A stretch of 64,000 bases of DNA from Chitinophagaceae bacterium (GTDB lineage Bacteria; Bacteroidota; Bacteroidia; Chitinophagales; UBA10324). The position numbers were made by a program, and so were the translations under genes. Positions 53,001-60,816 of this stretch are shown here, piece by piece. Position 1 is the stretch's first letter; each line of letters starts with the position of its first letter. The notes beneath the pieces are model-generated. The model made no database searches and had not been told where the DNA came from. It worked only from the letters and a program-made list of their open reading frames with translations. Location of the stretch: positions 62,001-126,000 of the forward strand of contig CANIPU010000003.1 of assembly GCA_947469485.1 (NCBI GenBank). The letters are read 5' to 3'.

Positions 53001-53029
53001 TTGAATATTATATTCAGATTCTACTTTTG
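53001..53029 (+). promoter_or_regulatory. Promoter of the single-receiver response regulator, with palindrome in the spacer
   Basis: TTG (53001-53003), 18 bp and TACTTTTG (53022-53029) match the Bacteroidota consensus. The spacer contains TGAATATTATATTCA (53002-53016), a 15-bp palindrome around a central T, where a bound regulator would block or shape the promoter. Transcription would start near 53036, 28 bp before the ATG. Confidence 0.65.
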
Positions 53030-53063
53030 AGAAAACATAGTAAAAAAGAGTTAGTTAATACCA

Positions 53064-53429
53064 ATGAAAAAAACGCTTCTCATAGTTGACGATGAATTAA
53101 GCATAAGGGTGCTATTAGAGCATTTTTTAGGTGAAGAATACAATGTTGTAACCAAAGAAGATGGAAGCAAGGCATTTGATTGGCTTGAAAACGGAAATCA
53201 TACAGATTTGATTTTAGCTGATCTTGAAATGCCGGTATTAGACGGGTTTGAGTTATTGGTTAAATTAAGAAACAACAAACAAATGCAAACAATACCATAC
53301 ATGGTAGTAACAGGAAAGAATAAGTCAGACAACTATTTAAAATCTTTCAGGTTAGGTGCCAGAGATTTTTTGCAAAAACCATTTACACCGGAAGAAATTA
53401 AATCCAGAATAGAAATAATATTAAAATAA
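53064..53429 (+). CDS. Single-domain response regulator
   Basis: A 121-residue receiver without output domain. The acidic pocket is D9-D10, the phosphate acceptor D53 (LILADLEMPVLDG), the switch Thr T83 and the Lys K105 (FLQKPFTPEE), so it is fully competent. It could take phosphate from the Hpt domain of the hybrid kinase just upstream and act by protein contact. It has its own promoter with palindromes. A receiver-like gene with lost key residues follows after 27 bp. Confidence 0.9.
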   Translation: MKKTLLIVDDELSIRVLLEHFLGEEYNVVTKEDGSKAFDWLENGNHTDLILADLEMPVLDGFELLVKLRNNKQMQTIPYMVVTGKNKSDNYLKSFRLGARDFLQKPFTPEEIKSRIEIILK

Positions 53430-53456
53430 TTTTTTTAACCACCGAACACCTATAAG

Positions 53457-53870
53457 ATGATGTTAGTTTTTGTAAATGAGGATAAAGAGTTGCAGGAGAA
53501 TTTCTTTCACACATTTCATCAGACGAACAAAGTATTTTGTTTCAGTGAAATGTATGATGCATATAAATGGATAAAAAAAACACCGGGTGCTCCTGATATG
53601 ATTATTTCAGAAGTGGATATACATGACCCCTCAGGTTTACAATCATTTAAATTTCTTGAAACGAAAAGCAAATTAAAGAATACAAAATTAGTTGCCTTTA
53701 CACCAGAACCGGTTGAAAAAGAACAGATTTCATTAGTTATTTCTGAAGGAGCTGATGCGGTTTTTAGTAGAAGCTCTCTTTTTAGCGACATCAGTTCTTA
53801 TTTAAAATATCTTCAAACATCAGAGCCCCGCTCTAAATCAGAATCAAAAAAGCCTTCTGAAAAAAAATAA
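53457..53870 (+). CDS. Degenerate receiver (pseudo-receiver) protein
   Basis: A 137-residue protein aligning with the preceding receiver along its length (E8-D9 acidic pair, T82 in LVAFTPEP) but with Glu at the phosphate-acceptor position (E52 in DMIISEVDIHDPSG) and Arg for the conserved Lys (R105, VFSRSS). The tail is Ser/Lys/Glu-rich and probably disordered. Such Glu-for-Asp receivers can mimic a phosphorylated state. It starts with two ATGs (MMLVFVNED); the first is used here. It probably works with the neighbouring active receiver. Confidence 0.78.
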   Translation: MMLVFVNEDKELQENFFHTFHQTNKVFCFSEMYDAYKWIKKTPGAPDMIISEVDIHDPSGLQSFKFLETKSKLKNTKLVAFTPEPVEKEQISLVISEGADAVFSRSSLFSDISSYLKYLQTSEPRSKSESKKPSEKK

Positions 53871-53967
53871 AACTGATTAAGTGAATAATCAGTTGGTATT
53901 TAGTAATACCGATTATAAAATATTATTTAGAAGTTAATATTATTTTTGACCATTCCAGATTTCCAAT

Positions 53968-54654
53968 ATGAAATGTTTAGTAGTTGATGACGACAGTATT
54001 TCACGCGAATTAATTTGCGAGTGTATTAATGAAACTGAAGATCTGATTTTATCAGGTGTTTGTAAGAGTGCAATTGAAGCAGCAAATTTTTTAAGTAACA
54101 ACGAGGTTGACTTAATTTTTTTAGATGTAGAAATGCCCAAAATGAGTGGGCTTGATTTATTAAAGAGTCTTTACAACAGACCTCAGGTTATTTTAGTTAC
54201 CGCCAAAGAAAAATATGCTGTTGAGGCATTTGAATATGAAGTGACCGATTATATAGTAAAGCCGGTAAATCACAGCAGATTTATTAAGGCGGTTCAAAAG
54301 GCAAGAGGAAAAAACAAACCATCAAAAATTGAATCTGTAAACGGGGGAAATATTTTTATTAAAGTTGATTCCGAATTAATCAATATCAGTACAAGTGAAA
54401 TTTTATGGATTGAAGCCTTGGGTGACTATGTAAATTTTATAACCCCGGAGAAAAAATATGTGGTATTAAGCACATTAAAAAACATTGAATTAAAATTACC
54501 CCAGAACGAATTTATTCGGGTTCACCGCTCGTACCTGGTTCGAATTGACAAAATAAAAAAGATAGCTGAAGATATTATTTTGGTCGAGAACAAAATGATT
54601 CCGGTTAGTAAATCATTCAAAAAAGAGTTGCTTGACCGTTTAACAACGCTGTGA
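53968..54654 (+). CDS. LytTR-type response regulator
   Basis: A 228-residue transcription regulator. The receiver has D7-D8-D9, acceptor D53 (LIFLDVEMPKMSG), T78 and K98 (YIVKPVNHSRF). The C-terminal LytTR DNA-binding domain (about residues 125-228) has IFIKVDSELINISTSEILWIEALGDYVNF and IRVHRSYLVRIDKI. A LytS-type sensor kinase, the usual partner, is not next to it. Its stop overlaps the GTG of the Ig-like lipoprotein gene (GTGA), so the two are translationally coupled. A -7-like TATTTTTG lies 20 bp before the ATG. Confidence 0.93.
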   Translation: MKCLVVDDDSISRELICECINETEDLILSGVCKSAIEAANFLSNNEVDLIFLDVEMPKMSGLDLLKSLYNRPQVILVTAKEKYAVEAFEYEVTDYIVKPVNHSRFIKAVQKARGKNKPSKIESVNGGNIFIKVDSELINISTSEILWIEALGDYVNFITPEKKYVVLSTLKNIELKLPQNEFIRVHRSYLVRIDKIKKIAEDIILVENKMIPVSKSFKKELLDRLTTL

Positions 54655-56333
54655 AACATTCAAAAATCGTTCTTCTAATTTTTTACAGAACAATTTTTAT
54701 TTCATTAGTAATAAGTGTTTGTGGATGCGCCAATGTTGTGGCACCAACCGGAGGTGATCGCGATATTCTACCACCAAAAATTATTTCAACTTTTCCACCG
54801 AACTTAACTACAAAGTTTAAGAGCAAAGAAATTCGTATTTCTTTAAGTGAATTTTTTATTCTAAATAATCCCTCCGAAGAAATTTATTTATCTCCGGTTT
54901 CAATTCTGCCTTTGAAATGGAAAACCAGAAAAAAAAATCTGATTATTTCTCTTCCTGATTCGTTAAATGAAAATACGACCTACACACTTCAATTTGGAAA
55001 TTCAATTGCAGATATTACAGAAGGAAATAAATTAGAAGGCTATAGCTATGTTTTTTCTACGGGAGATGTGATTGATTCTTTGCGTATTCAAGGAGTTTTA
55101 AGCGATGCAAAAACCCAGAAGCCACAAAAAGGATTTTTAGTAATGCTGTATTCTTCAACCGATGATTCAGTTGTGGCAAAAAGAAAGCCCGACTATTTTG
55201 CGAGGACAGATGAAAGCGGACAATTTGTTTTAGACTATTTGCACGAAGGAATTTATCGCCTGTTCTGTTTAAGTGACAAAAACCTGAATTACCTGTATGA
55301 CCAACCGAATGAAGAAATTGCCTTTGTTGATACAATGATTTCTGTTCACGACACCACAGCTTTTTATTCTTTGAATTCATTTCTTCCAACTACAGATAAA
55401 ACAGTTTTACTTTCTGCTTCAACGAGCGACAATAAAAAAATCTCATTTGCTTTTAATCATGAAGTGAAAGACTTTTCAATAAAAACAACTTCTGATTCAA
55501 CGCAAATTTTATATCAATCCAACAACTCACTAGGTGATACTGTTAATGTTTGGATAGAATCTCATGTAACAGATAGCATTTTCTTTCAATTGTATTTTAA
55601 TAATGAAACAGATACAGTAGGTATTAAGCCAAAGTATATTTCTGCATCTCAACAGAAAGGAATGAGTAATAAATTTACTGTCAGAACTAATCTTTATGGC
55701 TCAAAAAATAATTATGGATTGTTTCCCGGACAAAAATTTGAACTCGCTTTTTCTTCGCCGTTAAAAAGTATTTCAAAAGAAATTCTGGCGACAGTGGTTG
55801 TTGATTCTGCAAGTGATTTTAAAAAGGTTCTGTTTCTTAAAAGGATTGATACGATCTCTCATCAATCTTTTAGTTTTTGTAACTATGATTTTCAATCTTC
55901 TGTTAATTATAAGATTTTAATTCCCGCTGGATTATTTGAAGATGTTTATGGAAATAAAAATGACAGTATGAGTTTTCAATTCAGAAAACTGGATGAAACC
56001 GCTGCAGGAAACCTTGCCCTTACAATAAACTGCAAAGACAGTATGATTCATTATGTAGCCCAATTTTATTTTGGAAATTCACTATCAAAGGAGTGGGAAT
56101 TACAAAACGGTGAAAATGTTTTCAATTTAAAATCACTTTTGCCAGGTGTATATAAACTTCAGTTTATCAGAGATGAAAATAAAAACGGCAAATGGGATTC
56201 GGGCAACTACTGGAAAAAGAAACAACCCGAAAAAATTATTTTATACAATAAAGAAATTACTGTGCGACCCAATTGGGATTTAGAAATTGAAGCCGAAGTT
56301 GGTTCATTAACTTCTCCTAAAAAGAAAAAGTAA
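54651..56333 (+). CDS. Ig-like domain lipoprotein
   Basis: A 560-residue envelope protein. The N-terminal hydrophobic stretch ends in VCGCANVVAPTGGDRD, a lipoprotein signal followed by the PTGGxxD motif that I recall from a widespread Bacteroidota group. An Ig-like domain follows (PPKIISTFPPNL...ENTTYTLQFGNSIADITEGN), then a DUF-type beta region (YRLFCLSDKNLNYLYDQPNEEIAF) and a C-terminal part that repeats the DENKNGKWDSG pattern. The start is GTG overlapping the LytTR stop. Its role may be outer-membrane biogenesis or surface structure; that is a guess. Confidence 0.85.
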   Translation: MKHSKIVLLIFYRTIFISLVISVCGCANVVAPTGGDRDILPPKIISTFPPNLTTKFKSKEIRISLSEFFILNNPSEEIYLSPVSILPLKWKTRKKNLIISLPDSLNENTTYTLQFGNSIADITEGNKLEGYSYVFSTGDVIDSLRIQGVLSDAKTQKPQKGFLVMLYSSTDDSVVAKRKPDYFARTDESGQFVLDYLHEGIYRLFCLSDKNLNYLYDQPNEEIAFVDTMISVHDTTAFYSLNSFLPTTDKTVLLSASTSDNKKISFAFNHEVKDFSIKTTSDSTQILYQSNNSLGDTVNVWIESHVTDSIFFQLYFNNETDTVGIKPKYISASQQKGMSNKFTVRTNLYGSKNNYGLFPGQKFELAFSSPLKSISKEILATVVVDSASDFKKVLFLKRIDTISHQSFSFCNYDFQSSVNYKILIPAGLFEDVYGNKNDSMSFQFRKLDETAAGNLALTINCKDSMIHYVAQFYFGNSLSKEWELQNGENVFNLKSLLPGVYKLQFIRDENKNGKWDSGNYWKKKQPEKIILYNKEITVRPNWDLEIEAEVGSLTSPKKKK

Positions 56334-56340
56334 AAACCAA

Positions 56341-56853
56341 TTATCTAAACCACTCCGAATACATCACATAATTATTTGCAATACGCATATTGATTTGCTC
56401 GAAATGTTCGGGACTTATTTCTTTTACTTTTTTTGCAGGAACACCAGCATAAATTGAACCGGACTCAACTCGCGTATTTTCCAGCACAACCGAACCAGCT
56501 GCAATCAATGAATTTTTTTCAACAACCGCATGGTCCATCACAATTGCACCCATACCTACAAGAACATTGTCTTCCAGTGTGCATCCATGTATGATTGCAT
56601 TGTGCCCAACTGAGACATTATTGCCAATTGTGGTTGCTGCCTTCTGATAAGTGCAATGAATGATAGCTCCATCTTGTATGTTCACCTTGTTGCCCATGCG
56701 AATAGAATTTACATCGCCACGCACAACCGCATTAAACCATACTGAACAATCGTCGCCCATTATCACTTCACCAATTACAGTTGCGGTTTCTGCGAGATAA
56801 ATGTTTTCTCCAAAAACAGGAGTGAAGCCCCGTACTGATTTTATTAAAGCCAT
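56341..56853 (-). CDS. Gamma-class carbonic anhydrase-like protein
   Basis: The 170-residue left-handed beta-helix protein has hexapeptide repeats and the zinc ligands H66 (GAIIHCTYQ), H84 (SVGHNAIIHG) and H89, spaced as in Cam-type carbonic anhydrases. It begins MALIKSVRGFTPVFGENIYLAETATVIGEV, and RGDVNSIRMGNKVNIQDG is typical. The family also includes acyltransferase-like members without measured activity. It converges on the Ig-lipoprotein gene (7 bp apart) and lies 9 bp after the M1 peptidase gene on the same strand. Confidence 0.9.
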   Translation of the reverse strand: MALIKSVRGFTPVFGENIYLAETATVIGEVIMGDDCSVWFNAVVRGDVNSIRMGNKVNIQDGAIIHCTYQKAATTIGNNVSVGHNAIIHGCTLEDNVLVGMGAIVMDHAVVEKNSLIAAGSVVLENTRVESGSIYAGVPAKKVKEISPEHFEQINMRIANNYVMYSEWFR

Positions 56854-56862
56854 TTATAAACC

Positions 56863-59484
56863 TTATTTTTCAATTTGAATATTTAAATCAGTACTCTGTT
56901 TCTCATCAATTTCATCCAGCTTCTTTTTAATATATTCAATGTCATTATCTAAAGTTCGGTTTTCAGCTCTTTTAAATTCTAATTCTGTTTTTATTTGAGA
57001 AAGCACCCCGGAAGCAGATAGCTTTACCCACAATCCCTTTGAATCATTCAATGCTATAGTGGTTAGCAAATCAACACCCTTCAACCTTACTTCTGAATTA
57101 GAATTTACAAGATATGTTTTCATTGCAGTTAAAACTGAAAACATTTCATAGAAACCTGATTCGTTTAAATTTTTTTCAAACCAGCCGTAATCATCAGAAC
57201 TGCCTTTATCAGCAAGTATTGCGGCAAGTGAATAAATTAAATCACCTGAATTTTCATTCTTTAAAGACTTTGCAAGCGTATAGGCTTTTTCGGGATTGTG
57301 ATCTTTCAATACAGTAATTGTTGCGCCAAGTACACTGAATGAACTATCCTTCGCAGAAATATCGGTAATTGAAATAATCATTTCTTCGTCAGTTAGCCCT
57401 CCTAACTTTTTTAATGCAGCAGTGCGTACCTGTGGATTTGGGTCTGATTTAACGATTGAAACCAATATAGACTTAACTGCAGAAATTGTTTTTTCATCAT
57501 CCAAAGCAATCATTTCAATTGCGCTTTTCCGGATGTTCCAGAACTTATCATTCATTGCATCAATTAATGCAAGTCGCGATTGCTCATCTAAATCCTGGTA
57601 GTTTTCAAAATGTTCAACTGCTTCATATCTGTCCATAAAAAGCGGAGCATGTTTGAACTGAAACACATATTCCGAATCGCTTTTGTTATCTGTTTTCTCC
57701 CACAAAATACTTTTCGTTGCATCCACATTTATCAGATCAGGCTTTGTGTAAGCAGGAAATGAAAAAGTTTGTCTTGCTTTATTCATCACTACGCGATAGC
57801 GTTTTGTTTCTCCACCCGAATAAACATCCACATCAATCGGCAAACGAAAAACCGGAGTGCCCGTTGTTGTATCTTGAGTTTGTTCGATGGTAACAAATTC
57901 AGCATTCGATTCATCACTGTATGTGTAGTTGATAATTACACTTGGATGGCCGGGCGACAAATAATATTCATTGAAGAACCAGTTCAGATCTTCTCCTGTT
58001 ACTTTTTCAAAAGCCATGCGGAGTGTGTGCACTTCGCCGGTTCCGAATTTATTTTCTGTGAGATAAACATTAAGTGACTTAAAAAAAGCTTCGTCACCTA
58101 CATAATTTCGCAACATGTTTAACACACAGCCACCACGCTGATAACTATTTGCATCAAACAAATCTTCCTGACTTTGGTAGTGGTAGCGAATCAGAGGAAC
58201 CGGGTTTTCGGTAGCGGCCATCAGGTATGTATTTTTATCGTTGTTAACCTGTAGGTCGTGCGCGTCTTTTCCATTTTTATATTCTGTCCACAGAGCCTCA
58301 GAGTAATCAGCAAATGATTCGTTGAGCGAAATGTTAGACCACGATTCACAGGTTACCAAATCTCCAAACCAATGATGAAATAATTCATGACAAATAATAT
58401 CATCGTGATTACCATCAATCATTTCACGATGAGTTTGATTCAGTTCGTCATAATGAACAACAGCGGTTGTGTTTTCCATTGCCCCTGAAACAAAATCCCG
58501 CACTACTATCTGTGAATACTTCGACCATGGATAATCAACGCCGAGCAGTTTGCTGTAACACTCAATCATCTCAGGTGTTATTCCAAAAATTTCTTTTGCA
58601 TACTGAGAATATTCAGGTTCTACATAATAATCAACAGAAATATTCCTCCATTTGTCATGAGTAATTTTAAAATCACCTACCACCATCATAACTAAGTAGG
58701 GCGCAATTGGTAAATCCATTTTCCAATGGTCGGTGCGTGTTCCGTTTTTATTATTTTTTGAATCAAGCATTAAACCATTCGAGAGCGTTACATATTGCGT
58801 GTCAACCGTCATATAAATTTCTATCAGTGTTTTCATGTTTGGCTTATCAATAGTTGGAAACCAGGCTGAGTTTGACTCTGTTTCTCCCTGTGTCCAAATC
58901 TGTTTTGGTTTATTTGGCTCTTCTCCTTTTGGATTAATGAAATACAAACCTTTGGCATCTGTTATAGCAGCACTCCCCTCGGTTTTGCGCTCGTTGGGTT
59001 TTGCTTTGTACTCGATGTAAATCGAATAAGAATCATTTCTTGTGTATGATTTGTCTAAGAAAATGTGAAGCTGCAATGAATCATATACATAAGTTAATGG
59101 CTTGTTGCCGGAAGCTGAAACCAGTTCTACTTTATAAATATCAAAACCTTTCGCATCTATAGTTAAAGAATCAGTCGGATAAAAATGGGGCTTGAAAGTG
59201 ATGGTTGCTTTACCAGGCATATACTGATGTTCCCAGTCGAAACTCACTTCAAGTTTAGTACTGATAATATCATTGATGATTGTGTGGGATGGGTGATATT
59301 CACTTACCTGAGTTACTTCGGTATCTTCGTCATCGTCGTTGTTATACGAATCATAAGGTATTTCCGAAACATCTTCAGGATAGTAATCGTGCCCGCGAAA
59401 AATTCTGCAACCTGAATTTAACGAGATGATGATGGTAGAAAATAACAGAATGGAGAGAAATGTTTTGTTCGAAATTAATTTCAT
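56863..59484 (-). CDS. M1-family zinc aminopeptidase lipoprotein with HEAT-like C-terminus
   Basis: An 873-residue peptidase from the ATG at 59484 (MKLISNKTFLSILLF...). Its signal ends LNSGC with C26 as the likely lipidated residue, so it is attached to an envelope membrane. The substrate motif is GAMENTTAVV, the zinc site H366-E-L-F-H370-H-W with the distal Glu in NISLNESFADYSEAL. After the catalytic part a region of helical repeats (for example VKSDPNPQVRTAALKKLG) forms a HEAT-like end. It should trim N-terminal residues from peptides taken up from outside. The divergent biotin-carrier gene starts 60 bp away. Confidence 0.92.
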   Translation of the reverse strand: MKLISNKTFLSILLFSTIIISLNSGCRIFRGHDYYPEDVSEIPYDSYNNDDDEDTEVTQVSEYHPSHTIINDIISTKLEVSFDWEHQYMPGKATITFKPHFYPTDSLTIDAKGFDIYKVELVSASGNKPLTYVYDSLQLHIFLDKSYTRNDSYSIYIEYKAKPNERKTEGSAAITDAKGLYFINPKGEEPNKPKQIWTQGETESNSAWFPTIDKPNMKTLIEIYMTVDTQYVTLSNGLMLDSKNNKNGTRTDHWKMDLPIAPYLVMMVVGDFKITHDKWRNISVDYYVEPEYSQYAKEIFGITPEMIECYSKLLGVDYPWSKYSQIVVRDFVSGAMENTTAVVHYDELNQTHREMIDGNHDDIICHELFHHWFGDLVTCESWSNISLNESFADYSEALWTEYKNGKDAHDLQVNNDKNTYLMAATENPVPLIRYHYQSQEDLFDANSYQRGGCVLNMLRNYVGDEAFFKSLNVYLTENKFGTGEVHTLRMAFEKVTGEDLNWFFNEYYLSPGHPSVIINYTYSDESNAEFVTIEQTQDTTTGTPVFRLPIDVDVYSGGETKRYRVVMNKARQTFSFPAYTKPDLINVDATKSILWEKTDNKSDSEYVFQFKHAPLFMDRYEAVEHFENYQDLDEQSRLALIDAMNDKFWNIRKSAIEMIALDDEKTISAVKSILVSIVKSDPNPQVRTAALKKLGGLTDEEMIISITDISAKDSSFSVLGATITVLKDHNPEKAYTLAKSLKNENSGDLIYSLAAILADKGSSDDYGWFEKNLNESGFYEMFSVLTAMKTYLVNSNSEVRLKGVDLLTTIALNDSKGLWVKLSASGVLSQIKTELEFKRAENRTLDNDIEYIKKKLDEIDEKQSTDLNIQIEK

Positions 59485-59544
59485 GTTGAGTTTGTGTTCG
59501 GAAACAAACCTAATGGAATTATCTTTAACCCACATAATTGCAAC

Positions 59545-60045
59545 ATGTACAAAGTCACAAACAAGAAGGGAGAAGTGTTTGAAATAAAATTTGATAAGGA
59601 AAGATTTTCGGTAAACGGAAAATCAGGTGAATGGGATATTCAGAAAATCAAGAGCAACCTGTTTAATATTTTGTTTGAAGGAAAAAGTTTTGAAGCTGAA
59701 TTGCTGAAGATGGACCCGGAAAATAAAACTGTTCATGTGAAAATAAATAACAAACCCATTGAGTTGAAAGTAGAAGATGAATACGACCAACTGCTTCATA
59801 AACTCGGAATGGATAAAGCGCTCACCAAAAAAGTAAACGAACTGAAGGCGCCAATGCCAGGATTGGTTTTAAGAATATTGGTAGAAGAAGGACAAGCAAT
59901 AAAACAAGGCGACTCGCTCCTTGTACTCGAAGCCATGAAAATGGAAAATGTATTAAAGAGTATGGGCGACGGAGTTATAAAACAACTGAAAGTTAAAGCA
60001 GGAGATAAGGTAGAGAAAAATCAGCTGTTAATTGTAATGGAGTAA
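59545..60045 (+). CDS. Biotinyl carrier protein (BCCP-like, acyl-CoA carboxylase type)
   Basis: A 166-residue protein from the ATG at 59545 (MYKVTNKKGEVFEIKF). The C-terminal biotinyl domain runs KAPMPGLVLRILVEEGQAIKQGD and SLLVLEAMKMENVLKSMGDGV, with the biotinylated Lys in EAMKMEN. The N-terminal 95 residues are a beta-rich module resembling the propionyl-CoA/oxaloacetate carboxylase carrier type. It is not fatty-acid BCCP, which has a different N-terminus. I infer a link to propionyl-CoA carboxylation, since mce and meaB occur elsewhere in the window. The carboxylase and ligase genes are not here. A Usp-like gene follows 15 bp later. Confidence 0.88.
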   Translation: MYKVTNKKGEVFEIKFDKERFSVNGKSGEWDIQKIKSNLFNILFEGKSFEAELLKMDPENKTVHVKINNKPIELKVEDEYDQLLHKLGMDKALTKKVNELKAPMPGLVLRILVEEGQAIKQGDSLLVLEAMKMENVLKSMGDGVIKQLKVKAGDKVEKNQLLIVME

Positions 60046-60060
60046 CTGATAAGCTCAACG

Positions 60061-60810
60061 ATGATTATTCATTTAAAATTTCTTTCAGTATTTATTGATA
60101 ATACACCACTTTCTTATAGCGCTTTTGAGTTTGCTGTAAATCTTGCTCAAATCAGTTCTTTGCCACTTGAAGTTTATCTGGCAAAAGGAGTGAATAGTGT
60201 CGAGATCAAACGAAGACTGGAAGGTGATTCGAAAGTTAAATTTCGAAATGTTACAACAACAGGTTTTATCGGGTTGTTCGAAGAGCTGCCAAAAGAAAAT
60301 AACTATATACTTCTGGTTGGGCTTCATTATTCCAGAGAGAAAAATCAATTATTTGATAAATTAAAAAAGGAGGTAGAGAAGTTTGAAATTCCTTTGCTTA
60401 TAATCAAGAAAGAACTTGAATTTAGTTCTTTTAAAGAGGTGGTTGTTTGTTCTGACTTTGAAGAAATGAAGGAGGATAACAATTTTTATTTGCTTCGAGA
60501 CCTGATATTGCCATTTAAGCCTGAAGTAAAAATTTTACATGTTAAACCTGATCATGAGGCCTCAACAGAAGAGCATGTTTTCGAAGCAGAAAAAGAGATA
60601 AATTATTTTCAACCATATTTTGAAAGTAAATTAAGAACACTTTTTTCGAGCGATATTGTAAGGGCAATCAGGCACTATGTTCATGATAGGGAAGACATTA
60701 ATCTGGTTGCGCTTTCAAAACATCGGCATGGAAAACTGCATGATTTTTTTATTACAAATCATACCCATGGGATAATTGAGAATATTGACAGGCCAATACT
60801 GATAATGTAA
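60061..60810 (+). CDS. Universal stress protein-like protein (degenerate tandem)
   Basis: A 249-residue cytoplasmic protein of two alpha/beta halves. The first half has FLSVFIDNTPLSYSAFEFAVNLAQ, and the second EVVVCSDFEEMKEDNNFYLLRDLILPFKPEVKILHV with the ending HRHGKLHDFFITNHTHGIIENIDRPILIM, where usual Usp proteins have a Gly-rich ATP loop and S(x)TxxVL. The G-2x-G-9x-G(S/T) ATP motif is missing, so nucleotide binding is doubtful. It starts 15 bp after the biotin carrier and converges on the serine hydrolase gene 6 bp away. Confidence 0.68.
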   Translation: MIIHLKFLSVFIDNTPLSYSAFEFAVNLAQISSLPLEVYLAKGVNSVEIKRRLEGDSKVKFRNVTTTGFIGLFEELPKENNYILLVGLHYSREKNQLFDKLKKEVEKFEIPLLIIKKELEFSSFKEVVVCSDFEEMKEDNNFYLLRDLILPFKPEVKILHVKPDHEASTEEHVFEAEKEINYFQPYFESKLRTLFSSDIVRAIRHYVHDREDINLVALSKHRHGKLHDFFITNHTHGIIENIDRPILIM

Positions 60811-60816
60811 GTTTAT

